DNA of 64,000 nucleotides from Centroberyx gerrardi (GCF_048128805.1 NC_136012.1:7882121-7946120), one strand, 5' to 3'; positions 48,201-59,380 are shown, counted from the first letter of the stretch. A program made the numbers and translations. Notes: generated by a model not told the origin, from the sequence alone.

Positions 48201-51200
48201 TTATCATTAGGTGGAGGAAGGAAGTTAGAAAAAAATGCATGTGCAGCACACCACAAAAATGACAAATCAAACAGGATTAAGCCTTGTGAGGGGAAAGTTA
48301 CTTTTAAAAGTAATTGGTTACTTTACTTCACCAAGTTACTCTTTATTAAAAGTAACTCCTTAACTTTTGTATTACCCACTTCAAAAATATGCTATAGCAA
48401 TATGGTTTGTGCTGCCAAGTGTGTTGTCCATCATTGGACAACAACCCTTTTTTCTGCTTTTTTTAAATGTGTGTTAACACAAATGAAACGGTCTAAAAGA
48501 AAAATAAAAGTAACAACATTCAAAACTTTTGAAAACTATTGTTGGGCATTTTAGCCTTCATTAGATAGTGAACAGCAGAGTAAGAAAGACAGCAAGAATC
48601 AGAGGATGTTGGCCAAATGTCTGCAAGCTAGGCAAGAGCAACCAGCTGGTCATTGCTGACTCACAATCTTGACAGGTAGGCAAAGTTTTATGGGATATTT
48701 GAATACTGATAATTCTTTTCGGAACCGTTGCTGGCATATGCCTATACATGGCACACTGGTTTGATGATTTAGCTTAAAGCAAGGCAGTAATGCAACCCCA
48801 GGTGAAATCACTGGACAGGACGGGGAGGCCAGACGTATCTTGTGCTGTGATCAACTCTGCCAATTGCCTCTCCTCAGATTACCCGTCTCTTTCTGGGTTA
48901 TGAATTCAGCCTTGTACGCAACCGCAACCTTGCCTCATTTGCTCTGAATGGAATGGAATTTTGTGTTGTCACTGGACTGTGCTGCTTTGTTTCTGCTCAG
49001 TATGTGTTCTCCTTCCCTCCTCCCTCTGTCAGGCATTCAAAGCCATCAAGAGTTTCCTTTCCAAGCTGGAGACGGTGTCAGAAGACCCAACCAAGCTGGC
49101 TGAAATAGGTATGTAACACACTAGCACATTGTGTTGCAAAATCCTATCTCCATAATTATGTCCTATTCAGCCTGTAGCCTTTGTACTTGGTTGTCTTTAC
49201 GTAACTTAATTTTCAAGGCGAGTGAAAACAAAGCCAGCGTTTAGTTTTGCTGTTGACTGCAGTATTGGCAGCAGGATGAATGCACATATTTTGTGATGTT
49301 CTCCATGATTTAACAACACTGACATTTGCACTTCCAGTTTCAAGTGCTGTGTCTAACCAGCCATGCTGGTTGCGGGACACAGTTGGCGATCTCTCCTGAG
49401 TGGAATGTACTCATTTGAAATCCTCTCCCCCGTCCCGTCCCGCAGAGAAAGACGTGGCCTCGTCCGCTCAGCCTGCAGGTGGATCCTCTAGCTGGGCGGG
49501 CTGGGCGGTGACGGGCGTGTCCTCGCTGACCTCCAAGCTGATCCGCAACGCGCCGGGGGCGGAGGGGGGCGCGCCGGGAGAGAACAGCGTCACAGCCCAG
49601 GACACCAGTCCCACCAACGCTACTGATGGAGCACCTGCCCCTGGTATGGAGAAGGGGGGGTATTGGAAGCAATTTGATTCTCTACCTTTTTTTCCCCTAC
49701 ATAAAGTGATGATGGATCTCTAATGGGGAAAAATGCACTACACAATGGATCATTATTGGCTATCAGCAGATAAGGTTTAGCACTCAAACAGTATTAGCAG
49801 TGAAATAGTGGTGTTGGTTTGTTTACAGGGTATCTGTGGGTCCTTAAAAAGTCTGAAAGTCTTAAATGATCTTAATTTGAAGAATTCAAAGTATTAAAAT
49901 TCAATTAAGTTATTACAGGTTTTATTTCACCATGCAATGACAGGTTTCATTTGTGCTACATGTCCACTGTTAGATTAATACAGAGCAGGGTGAGTAGTAC
50001 AATGTTCTTTTGTCCCCATTGCATCTGCTTGATCAAACACAACTGGGCATCACGCCCTGTAACGATTGATTTCCTGTTTCCTTTTTCTTACACTAATCAT
50101 TTTAAGCTTCATTAGCTACATTTGGAAGTAGGCTGCGTTTGCCCGATGTTTCTTTATTTTGGTTTTTAAATTGGTCTTAAATTGAAATCCAGGTAGTATT
50201 ACGTAGATCTCAAAGGTCTTCGTTTAGGCTTTTTGAAACCTGCAGATGCCCTGGTTTCCAATTACAGAAAGCCATTTTCTTCTTAGTATTTTAAATGGTG
50301 TACTGTAGAGAGACAGGACAGAGAGCTCAGAGAGAAACTATATATAGCAGCAGAGTTGGGACCTCTGCAATCCTAAGGTAAGTCGGATAACTATTTGACT
50401 TTCCTTCCCTTTTTATAAACGGCATCCCACCCCATAGTAATACATGGCTGTGTTGCTCCAGTGTAGGAGTGTGCATATATTTGGTTACTAATCCTTACAG
50501 GACTTGACAGTGTGTAGATAACACTTGTTCAGCTGCTGTTGTTCATTCTCTCTCCTCCATTTTTGCTCTTCATCTCTGTGTTTTTCTATCGCAGGTTCTG
50601 AAGCTAAAACACCGCAGGCCTCTCAGACTCACCACGCTGCCTCTAGCCGTGCCAAACAATCACAGACTCCGGAAGTGACAGACAACGACGAGGAGCCAAC
50701 AGGAGACCGCTGGGATGAGGAGGAGGACTGGGGAAGCCTGGAGGTAGTGCGGCGCCTCTGATTTGAAAGTGAAAATGAAATATTCTTATTGAGAAGTACA
50801 CATTTTAGATTATAGTGTTGCACAGTCGTAATGTAAGATCTCGTAAACTGTTGACACTTTTTTTCACAAAGGACCCAGAGAAAGCCCACACAGACCCAGA
50901 TGACTGGAACACCGACTGGTCAGGCATGTCGTCATCCAAAAAGAAGGCCACTGACAGAGGAGTATGTGCTATTATGCATTATATAATATTACCACTACTG
51001 ATAATAATACTGTTACTACTACTACCTGTAATACTGCAAATCTGAATACTACTACTACTACTACTACTATTGTTACTAATATTAAATCTACTATTACTAG
51101 TACTAATAACTAGAAGGCACTTCGTTGCCTCCGCCAACACTGAAACACTTAAACACTTAAAATTTAAGTTAAATTGATTTTTTTCATAGTTATGGCTAAA

Positions 51201-52882
51201 AAAAGGATAATCATCTAATGGTGGAAATCTGAATCACGACTAAAATCTAGTCAGTTGATTATCCTGCTGAGGTAGTAATAATAATAATAAAAATATATTA
51301 TCTAGGCTTGATGCTGGGCAAGTGTCAGATAACTTTTCCTAATACTAAAATCCGATGCCAGCAGCCACATGTAACATTGTCAAAAATCAAAGTAAAGTGA
51401 CTTGAATTTTCTGTGGTTTTCACGTATATACAAGAATATTTGCTCTTTCAAATGGATAAAAACAGATTATAGCTCAATCGATTTTATATAAAGACCCACA
51501 AGTCTATATTGTCGGATACTGAAAATCATACTTTAAATACTTGTTTTCAGCAGTGGAAAAAATAGCTTTTGGTGCATCCCTGTACTGTAATCCGCTCATC
51601 TCCATTTCGATCCTTCATCGTCTGTCTAACCTCCAGGCGGGCCGGTCGTCGTCCTCCGTGGCGGTGAAAAAGCAGAGCTCCGACTGGAGCAGCTCGGGCT
51701 GGGACGCTGACGACAGCTGGTCCAACGAGAAGGAGGGCCAGGGCCAGAGTTCGCCGGGCGAGGAGGGCTGGGGCAACGACTGGGGGGAGGAGGAGACGGA
51801 CACGGACTTGGCCGATAAGACGCTCCCCCTGCCGGAGGGTGTGCGGCTCGCCAGCGAGTACGACTGGGGCAGCGGCGGCACGGCCCAGGGGGGCGGCCAG
51901 AACGACTTGTTTGCCAGCGTGTCCCAGAGAAACACAGCCGGCGCCACCGCCACGGTGAGGAGGAGGGAGGAGGGATGGAAAAGAAAAAGACAGGGAGACA
52001 GATTAGATTAGAGTAGATGAAACTTGAATGAGAGGAGGTGAATGAATCAGAGGTGGAGGGATGAGAGGGATGGAGGAGAGAGAGGCTTGGTGCTGTCAGA
52101 CCTAGTCGCTTGTTTCCCCTGAAGAATTTGCTTCAAAAGACGAGACAAGAATGACCAAAGTCTTGGTTTAAATGAGGTGAAATAGTGACTACTCTTGATG
52201 AGAACCTGATCTATAAGGAAGGGGAACGTGGACATGAAGGGACAGAAAGACAAAAAGTTGCAATCAGGAATGGTGAGGAGAGTGTGTGTGTGTTTTCTCC
52301 CCGTCAGGGTGGAGACGGCTGGGGCTCGGAGGCGGTGGGAGACTGGGGCGCTGAGGAGAGCTGGGAGTCCGTGGACGGAAGCCAGGGTAAGCGTCTCTGC
52401 CTGCCTCACTCTTCAGACACATGGGAAGCTGTACTGGCTTTAACTTGAAGCCTGCATCATAGTCCATGCAGATATTTCACACCATTGATTGAGTTGTTGT
52501 ATGCCTACTGGCCTTAAACGGGGGTTACATGTACAATGCCATTTTCAATTCTCTGTCATATCACAAATCCTCCACAATGTTGCGCCGAGCAAGGCTGAAA
52601 AGCACCAATGATAAAGACACACTGCACTACATGTATGTCTAATTTGGCTGATTTGAAAAGATTGTGCTTTTGGGAAAACCTCATTAAGTGTCTTGGAGGC
52701 TTTCGGGGAGGATGTGTGATGTAAGGCGGCCGTCGAATAACTCGTCTTTTCCACCAGGCCTCAGCAAGGCCGAGCTGTCCAAGAAGAAACGGGAGGAGCG
52801 GAGGAAGGAGCTGGAGGCGAAACGGGCAGAGCGCAAGGCTGCTAAAGGTCCTCTCAAACTGGGCGCACGCAAACTGGACTGA
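42362..52882 (+). CDS. scyl1: SCY1-like pseudokinase 1
   Basis: Eighteen exons, all in phase with GT-AG sites: 42362-42469, 43224-43364, 44420-44542, 44656-44882, 45212-45302, 45556-45711, 46220-46378, 46527-46634, 47093-47206, 47331-47486, 47705-47893, 49033-49108, 49446-49643, 50595-50743, 50872-50961, 51637-51954, 52308-52386, 52758-52882. They give 869 codons, 868 aa (human about 808). Residues about 14-315 form the pseudokinase: HNN replaces HRD and LGALD replaces DFG, so no catalysis is expected. Residues about 330-550 are HEAT repeats ([29 protein letters not shown]). An acidic Trp-rich linker and a Lys/Arg coiled coil end in KLGARKLD. The terminal RKLD is the COPI-coatomer signal. SCYL1 acts in Golgi-to-ER traffic; its human loss causes CALFAN-type liver and nerve disease. 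Confidence 0.97.
44045..44340. mobile_element. Short dispersed teleost repeat in scyl1 intron 2
   Basis: Begins 'agagctgggtaaataattcaatat' and ends 'gtccatatcgcccagccctgta'. The ends are partly inverted, and the 'gggctgggcgatatggac' word is very common in fish genomes. Interpreted as a non-autonomous DNA element. Confidence 0.5.
45166..45203. repeat. (TG)n microsatellite at scyl1 exon 5 acceptor
   Basis: About 18 TG units end only 8 bp from the exon 5 acceptor (45211/45212), so the polypyrimidine tract is replaced by (TG)n. Confidence 0.85.
48290..48375. mobile_element. Dispersed repeat fragment in scyl1 intron 11
   Basis: 'aaagttacttttaaaagtaatt', 'actttattaaaagtaactcc': partly inverted AAAGTTACTTT/AAAGTAACT words typical of a common teleost short repeat. 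Confidence 0.4.
49826..50253. mobile_element. Non-autonomous DNA transposon with about 30-bp imperfect terminal inverted repeats
   Basis: The left end CAGGGTATCTGTGGGTCCTT and the right end (reverse complement) CAGGGCATCTGCAGGTTTCA pair along about 30 bp. The element is 428 bp with no ORF, inside scyl1 intron 13. The termini start CAGGG, typical of hAT-like MITEs. I see no perfect target-site duplication. Confidence 0.75.
51040..51075. repeat. (ACT)n microsatellite
   Basis: About eight ACT units in scyl1 intron 15, within a wider ATA/ACT-rich stretch (50970-51110). Confidence 0.8.
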
Positions 52883-54570
52883 CTGGGACAGGAGGAAAGA
52901 GACGAGGGTGGGGAGGGGAAGGGACGGATACGGAGCGCAATGACTGGACCCTGACCCTCGGGGACGGAGGGAGCGCAGGGGGCGTAAGGGGTTCGACATT
53001 CCTGGAGTAAAGGACCGGTGAAGAGGACGACGCTGTGAACCCGTCTGCAGTCACGAGCACGGAGGCTGCCGGCTGGCTGAGCAGAGGAGAGTCGTACTGT
53101 TGCTCAGTAGATGGCGCTCTGCCTTGTGATTCTCTACCTTTCTAATGGGTGAAGGAGCTACGATCCAGTGCTTTGTGAATGCATTATTGTGGATGGGGGG
53201 GGATGGCTCTATCCTTACAGAAGAGAAGGGTTGAAAAGAAAGGTAGAGGCAGAAAAGAGCAAAAGAAAAGGTAGAGAACCAGGCAGCAGCAGTGCAGCAG
53301 CACAGCAGCACTCCTTGCATCAGAGGCCCGAGTTGATCAGACTATCAGGGGAAACTGCGCATCACACATTTTCCCCCCTTTCCATCTTTTTTTTTTAAAT
53401 ACATAAGTCACAAAGTTGCAGTTGTAAAGTAAATGTACATAAATGGTGCATCTTGTCTTAAAATGACATGAAGAAATGACACTTTTTTTTTTTTTTTTAA
53501 TGGAAAAATATATATAGTAATATACCAGAATTTCAGAATCAAATGTGTATTAAACTGAATGTTGTTCAGTACACATGCACACACACACACAAAGGATATG
53601 AATGTTTTAGTTCAGTTGTCACTAACTCCAGAATTAAGACTTTGTGGAAGTCTGTCCATGCATGCACTTGTATATGTGTGCTTTACCAAACGCTCTTATG
53701 GCAAGGAACTTCAAATGTGTTCAGTTTACTTTGCTCATGGTACCACAATACTGTATTTTACTGTACTGAACCATCCTGACAGGTGACACATTTGACTGCT
53801 TTCAGGGCTGGAGACGAGTAACATGCATATACACTAGAGCCATAGAAGAGCAGTCAGGCCAGTGAAATAAGCAGCCAAATCCAGGCTTTAAGGGGCAATT
53901 CAATCTGTGTTTTTACATGACTCTGTCTATGTATCCCATGAGGTGTGGTGGTGGGTTTACAGAATGGAAATAGTTTTATTTCATGTTTCCAAGGTCTCAT
54001 CATGCCATTGTACCTGTATAATCCTACAGATCCCACTAGAAACCAATGGAATCACCTGGGGAAATAAGTTCTGCCTATCAACAATTGTGTGCAGTGTTGG
54101 GTCAGGGTGAAGGAAATTTAACTTTCCTTTTCTCTTTTATTTGTGCCTTTATTTGATTGCAGATCTGTTCTATAGGGTCGCGTCCAAGCACTAGAAATTC
54201 AGGTAGAAATTCCACAAGTGGACCTGAAATGTCTCATGCCACCAGATTCTGTATCTTCATCACTTACGTGATCACAACGTGACCCCATAGCCCCGGTCTC
54301 TAATGGATATGGTATTCTAGGCCTGGTGTTACCTACCATATGAAATGCTGTATAGATGGAACACAGTCTGCATCCATCACCATTGGAGCTAATGGCCTTG
54401 GCACGGGGCGGTCAGGTAAGGAGCTGCGCTGCATCACTCCTAATGCTATAGTGAGGATGGATCCTTAATATTGGGTTCCTTGATGGAAGAATGGCCAGTT
54501 GCATTATTTTACAGAGAATCCAAAATATGTACCATGTGAGCTACTCTAAAAAAATAAAGAAAACAGAACT
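52883..54570 (+). other. scyl1: scyl1 3' UTR (probable extent)
   Basis: Follows the scyl1 TGA. It holds AT-rich and CA sequence and ends at a strong AATAAA at 54553-54558. A nearer signal was not evident. The region has no coding potential. Confidence 0.5.
54553..54558 (+). terminator. Candidate scyl1 polyadenylation signal
   Basis: AATAAA 1.67 kb after the stop codon, within an A-rich context (aaaaaaataaagaaaac). A second candidate is near 54691. Confidence 0.4.
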
Positions 54571-55584
54571 AATACATATTGCAAGTTTCTTTTTTAAAGG
54601 AAAGGCTGTCTATTTTGCACATAATGCCCTTTCTCCTGTATAATGGTTAGTCTAAATCAATATGATATGGCTCATAAAGTGACAGGATCAATAAATGTTC
54701 AGAGTCTGATGCATTTACTGAACTGATGTCAGAGTTGAGCTCCAGTGAGCTGCATCAAACCATGTGGTGCCTCCGTTAACACAATTCAGCCTTGCAATTC
54801 ATGGGGGAAGTCTGTACTTCAGCAGATATGCAGAGAAGATTGTTTTTATTTGCTGGAATAAGGAAGAAAAGTGGAAGCATGAGAAAGTTGAAATCTAGCC
54901 ATCCATCCTCAGAATATGATACAATATTGATATGCAGGGACACCACATAGCAAAGCAATGATAGTCTGTTTTCCATCATGGAGACACTTCAACATAAATA
55001 TATTTTTCCTTGCTGCCTTGAAATTAGTGCTGAATAGTTTGGTCAGTTTAGTTGTTCTAATGTAGTAAAGCTCACTGAGTGAGCCTAAGGCAATATCAGC
55101 AAACGTCTGATCAGGTTAACAAGTGTTTATTAGTTGAATCCACTAATTGATGAACTGCACTCCAGTGTTATGTATTCTTTCAATAGTGAGGTTTTTAGTG
55201 TGAGTTGTTCATGCATGGCTCACAAAATGGTTTTACTGCTGAGAAGTAAGCAGCTGACTCTGGAAAAAAATGACTATCGTATAAAATGTCTAAAGGTTTG
55301 AAGAGTGTTGGGGGTAGGGATTGATCTGGATACTATTTTTCATCATGGTTATTTGGTTATCATGGTTATAATGGTCAATGGTCATGCCATTATTTATTTA
55401 TCCTATTTATTTTTTCTTCATTTGAAAAAGGTTTTTATTGTGTCTCAAGTTCAGGCCATCAAATAAAAGTGAACAGAAAATTGATTTTAAATAAGTCTTC
55501 CCATTTTATAGACTGTACAGGAAGTTGATAAATTCACCGTAGCCACGTTCAGCTGACATACTTGTCTCTGTGTCGCTCTCTTAC

Positions 55585-55621
<37 letters not shown>

Positions 55622-55631
55622 GAGCTTACCG
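54571..55631. other. Spacer between scyl1 3' UTR and the trpt1 fragment
   Basis: AT-rich, with a (CA)n at 55588-55618. No exon or mobile-element signature beyond short repeats was recognised. The catalytic exons of trpt1 that should lie here were looked for and not seen. Confidence 0.5.
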
Positions 55632-55795
55632 CTGACCATTAGTTATTCAGTTTTCTGTCAAATATAACAATGTAGGAACGATACCATCCTCTGTCTAAAT
55701 CAAGTCTCAATCTGTCTCAATCACATACTTATCCTATCTATATTCAGCAACATGTTAAGACATGTTTTAGAGCTGCATTATATAAATAAACTTAT
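55632..55795. repeat. Direct repeat copy A flanking trpt1 fragment
   Basis: About 160 bp starting 'ctgaccattag' and containing 'aatataacaatgtaggaacg' and 'catgttaagacatgttttag'. It is nearly identical to 56832-57005. It abuts the last codon of the truncated trpt1 exon. Confidence 0.9.
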
Positions 55796-56521
55796 CATTG
55801 GTGGCGACGACTCTCTCCACGTCCTCCAATGAGTAGGAGCGGAACTGCGGGTGAGCCAGGAGGTCCTCCACAAACAGGAAGCCATCTATGGATGAGAGTT
55901 GTCATGGTTACGGTCACATTCCATCAGCCAAGCAGCTTCATATCAGACTGATGCAACATAAGATTCATTTGCCGGATTGTAAAACATCTATCCAGGCACA
56001 ATCTGGCATGAAGATAACCTTTGACCCCTGGGGCCACAGTCACAGAACTAATAATAAGAATACCAATGTACAGTAGGGTTAAAGGTCAGGTCACATGGTC
56101 ATGTAAATATTTAGTAAGACCCAAAAAAGTAAACGGGTACCAAATTATCACATCTAATTTTAGACATTTATTCCTGAATTTCCCCGAGGGGATTAATAAA
56201 GTGCTATCTTATCTTATCTTATCTTATCTTACCTTATCTTATCTTATCTTATCTTATCGGTAACTTCAACTATGGCTCCTAAACCAAATGGCTCAAATGT
56301 CTCATTAACTGTGTAGGTATTAAATTGAAAAAACAAAACCGTCTTAGACCCACGCTTGCCATCAAAATAGTGTCAGAAGCAGTAGCAGCAATACAAAGTG
56401 ATCTTGGTGTTTACCTAGACCAGTTTGTGAGCGTCTCACCTGCACTCATTTGAAGAGCCATCTGGTTGGCTCCATGGCGCAGAGCGTAGGACATGGACTT
56501 TGACAGGCGGACATCTCTGTC
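55791..56521 (-). pseudogene. trpt1: trpt1 (tRNA 2'-phosphotransferase 1) two-exon fragment
   Basis: Exon 56521-56440 encodes DRDVRLSKSMSYALRHGANQ (continues MALQMSA). It joins in phase to 55885-55791, encoding DGFLFVEDLLAHPQFRSYSL then EDVERVVATNDK. Both match the N-terminal winged-helix-like domain of TRPT1/Tpt1/KptA, including the LSYALRHG signature. The enzyme removes the 2'-phosphate left at tRNA splice junctions using NAD+. The expected continuation (Q/KRFxL, then the NAD-binding RxxxG...H...R module) is absent. After NDK the sequence turns directly into a repeated 160-bp unit with no normal GT donor, and no later exons occur down to scyl1. An initiating exon was also not found. It looks like a truncated copy; a functional gene elsewhere is likely. 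Confidence 0.7.
56160..56262 (+). mobile_element. LINE/SINE 3' tail with (TTATC)n
   Basis: 'gaatttccccgaggggattaataaag' followed by about twelve TTATC units (one ACC variant). This is the standard 3' end of a teleost CR1/L2-type retroelement. It lies inside the trpt1 fragment's intron. Confidence 0.65.
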
Positions 56522-56831
56522 CTGGTAGAGGAGGCACAACTCATAACAGACACACTCAGCTCTAACTGTCTGTACCACTGGTCTAAATACACTCCCCAAC
56601 TTCGTTTCCACCCTTGTTTGTCTCTTTGTATGAAACTATTGTAGTTTCCCATGAGTTCAGTTCACTTGTTCTATCTCTGTATGCTGTTCTCCATAGATGT
56701 AATAATAAAGACTTTGCTGAACAACACCTAACCAGAGAGAGGCTCATTTCTTCAGCAGTGGATGTACAGAATAGCGATGTGAATGCAGCTTAGTGGTTGA
56801 CATCAGACCCACTGCAACAACTAACAGAGAA

Positions 56832-57005
56832 CTGACCATTAGTTTCTTGGTCAGACAGTTTTCTGTCAAATATAACAATGTAGGAACGATACCATCCTCT
56901 GTCTAAATCAAGTCTCAATCTGTCTCAATCACATACTTATCCCATCTATATTCAGCAACATGTTAAGACATGTTTTAGAGCTGCATTATATAAATAACTT
57001 ATTTT
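56832..57005. repeat. Direct repeat copy B
   Basis: Second copy of the 55632-55795 unit, same orientation, with about 10 extra bases near its start. The copies are about 1.2 kb apart. Confidence 0.9.
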
Positions 57006-57298
57006 TGACTAAAATGTCAGATGAGACCTTATTATTCCAAGGTCATGATGTGACATCAGGATGAGGTAAATGTACCACAGCAGTTCCACTTTCATTTCTC
57101 AGTTTGACAACAGCATTTAAATTGCAAAACCACACAAACAATTGATACGATAAAAACATAAAAACAACTTTAGATCCAACACAGCTTTGATATTTTCTCT
57201 ACATCATTGTATGTCCAGCTGTCTTAAATCCTCTGCATACAATGTTGGCTGTAGAGCCACTTACAGAATGAAAACAATACAGGCGGTGCATTATTTTT

Positions 57299-57325
57299 AA
57301 GATATCAAAGGTGATATCTTTTATT
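57299..57325 (-). terminator. Polyadenylation signal plus palindromic hairpin of the intronless coiled-coil gene
   Basis: AATAAA on minus at 57325-57320, 185 bases after the stop codon. It is followed at once by AAGATATC-AAAGGT-GATATCTT (57299-57320 on plus), an 8-bp perfect stem with a 6-base loop. The placement supports a real 3' end. Confidence 0.6.
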
Positions 57326-57509
57326 AAGGGAAAATAGAAGGTAAAGGGGGGAGGAGGTGTCAGGAGGTGGGTTGCAAATGGGTGGTGGGGTGTGTGTGGG
57401 GACGGTGGGTTGGAAGAGGGTGTAGTGTAAGGGTGTGTTTGTGGGTGAGGAGAGAGGAGAGGGAGTGAGCACAGGTGTCAGTGTGCTGAGGTTCTTGGCT
57501 TGAAGCAAC

Positions 57510-59147
57510 TCAAGCGGACTCCATCTTCTCCTTTTTCTTCTCCTTTTTTTTCTCCTTCCCCTGACGGGTAAAGAGCTTGATGAATCTTCTCATCATGGAA
57601 GCCTTCTTGGGTTTTTTGGGGAGTTCTCCATCTTTCTCTCCAGATCCTCCCACCTCTGCCTCTCTGTTGGTGGATTTGAGGGCTTCATCTTCCATCTTCT
57701 CCTTCTTCTCTGCCTTGAGATCGATGGAGAGGTTCTGCGTGGTCAAGGCCTCCTCTGCATGGAGCGTTTTCAGCTCTTCATTTTCTTTTTGGAGTGCCTT
57801 CACCAGACTCTCCACCTGCTGGAGCCTCATGGTCTGCTCACGGTGGCTCAAAGCCTTCTCTTTCTCAAGGTTTTCATTCAGATCCAGGAGGGCCTTCTTC
57901 TTCTGGTTGAAGGCTTTCTTCTCCTTAATCTTGAGCTTGATAGTCAGCTTTTCAGTGATCAAGCGGAGCTGCTTCTGGAGCGTCTTCATCTTCTCCATTT
58001 CCTGCTGATGAGCGTTCTCCAGCTCATGGGCATTCTGAAGCTTGTCTTTCCACTCCTTCATTTCCCTACGGAGCTCCTCGTTCTCTCGGCGGAGGATCTC
58101 CTCTTTCTCTGCCTGAAGGTTAGTGGCCTGCTCTCTGAGCCCCTCCTTGTCTTTCTGGAGGGCCATGATCTCCTTCTCGCAGGCCTCCAGTTTTATGGCC
58201 TGCTCCTTTGCTTCTTTGCGGAGCTCCTCGTTCTCTCGGCGGAGGATCTCCTCTTTCTCTGCCTGAAGGTTAGTGGCCCGCTCCTGTTCTTTCTTGAGAG
58301 CCATATGGTCCTTCTCGCAGGCCTCCAGTTTTATGGCCTGCTCCTTTGCTTCTTTGCGAAGCTTAACGTTCTCTCGGTGGAGGATCTCCTCTTTCTCTGC
58401 CTGAAGGTTAGTGGCCCGCTCCTGTTCTTTCTTGAGAGCCATATGGTCCTTCTCGCAGGCCTTGAGTTTCATGGCCCGCTGCTTTGCTTCTTTGCGAAGC
58501 TTATCGTTCTCTCGGCGGAGGAACTCCTCGTTCTCTGCCTGCTCACGTCCGCAAAAGGCCTTCTCTCTCTGGGGAAGACTGGGCCACTCCTTTTCATTCA
58601 GGAGGGCCGTATCCTCCTCGCAGGCCTTGACTTTCATGGCCTGCTCCTTCCTTTTCCTGCGGAGGTCCCACTCGTTCTCCTTGTCTGCCTCGGACTGCTC
58701 ACGTCCGCAAAAGGCCTTCTCTCTCTGGGGAAGACTGGGCCACTCCTTGTCTTCCTGGATGGCCAGATCCTCCTTCTCGCAGGCCTTGACATTCACGGCC
58801 TGCTCCTTCATTTTCCTGCGAAGCTCCTCGTTCTCTCGGCAGAGGAACTCCTCCTTCTCTGCATGAGGGTTAGCGGCCTGCTCACGTTCTTTCTGGAGGG
58901 CCATAATCTCCTTCTTGCAGGCCTCAAGTTTCATGGCCTGCTCCTTCATTTTCCTACGGAGGTCCCACGCGTTCTCCTTGCCTGCCGTGGACTGCTCACG
59001 TCTGCGAAAGGGATTGTCTCTCTGGGGAAGACTGGGCCACTCCTTTTCATTCTGGAGGGCCATATCTGCCTCACACGCCTTCAGCTTCCTGGCTAGCTCG
59101 ATGGGATCCATGGTCTCCTCATCGTGGAGCTGTTCTTTCTGCTCCAT
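57510..59147 (-). CDS. Intronless repeat-rich coiled-coil protein, 545 aa, unknown function
   Basis: One uninterrupted frame of 546 codons. The start codon has a strong context (GACATGG). The protein is Glu/Lys/Leu/Gln-rich and almost wholly coiled coil. Residues about 180-370 contain tandem 46-residue units of the type KEQAIKLEACEKDHMALKKE...NLQAEKEEILRREN; the DNA period is exactly 138 bp (for example 58301 and 58439). Interspersed copies of EWPSLPQREKAFCGREQ occur three to four times in the N-terminal half. The C-terminus is a basic MMRRFIKLFTRQGKEKKK tail. Database-style names would be golgin- or trichohyalin-like, reflecting composition only. No domain or orthologue is recognised. Lack of introns with an intact frame suggests a retrogene or a lineage-specific gene expanded by unequal exchange. 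Confidence 0.75.
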   Translation of the reverse strand: MEQKEQLHDEETMDPIELARKLKACEADMALQNEKEWPSLPQRDNPFRRREQSTAGKENAWDLRRKMKEQAMKLEACKKEIMALQKEREQAANPHAEKEEFLCRENEELRRKMKEQAVNVKACEKEDLAIQEDKEWPSLPQREKAFCGREQSEADKENEWDLRRKRKEQAMKVKACEEDTALLNEKEWPSLPQREKAFCGREQAENEEFLRRENDKLRKEAKQRAMKLKACEKDHMALKKEQERATNLQAEKEEILHRENVKLRKEAKEQAIKLEACEKDHMALKKEQERATNLQAEKEEILRRENEELRKEAKEQAIKLEACEKEIMALQKDKEGLREQATNLQAEKEEILRRENEELRREMKEWKDKLQNAHELENAHQQEMEKMKTLQKQLRLITEKLTIKLKIKEKKAFNQKKKALLDLNENLEKEKALSHREQTMRLQQVESLVKALQKENEELKTLHAEEALTTQNLSIDLKAEKKEKMEDEALKSTNREAEVGGSGEKDGELPKKPKKASMMRRFIKLFTRQGKEKKKEKKKEKMESA

Positions 59148-59269
59148 GTCTTCAGAAGAACCTTCTCTCTGAGAAGGCCTCCAACAGTAGTCTGTATCTA
59201 ATGGTATGCTGTCTCTAGTAATATCCTGTATGCTCTCTCTTCCCGTAGTACTCTTTCACCGTCTTTTCC

Positions 59270-59380
59270 CACACAGAGCCTCGATCGCGGTAGCAGCCTC
59301 TTTTATAGGCTTCTACTGGCGTTCCAATTGCGTCATTAAAAAAAACGACGTCATCAGGCAGCGTGAAAGCCAATTGGTTG
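59270..59380 (-). promoter_or_regulatory. TATA promoter of the intronless coiled-coil gene
   Basis: On the minus strand: TATAAAA at 59307-59301, an inverted CCAAT at 59377-59373, and TGACGTC (CRE-like) at 59353-59347. Spacing is about 65 bp CCAAT-to-TATA. A TSS near 59272 would give a 5' UTR of about 125 bases before the ATG at 59147. Confidence 0.65.

Noticed and set aside
56200-56262. CRISPR-like direct repeats
   Set aside because: A 5-bp microsatellite at a retroelement tail, in a vertebrate genome.
57759-59096. 445-aa open frame on the plus strand
   Set aside because: It is the exact antisense of the intronless coiled-coil gene. Its Leu/Phe-rich protein mirrors the repeat structure and it has no promoter.
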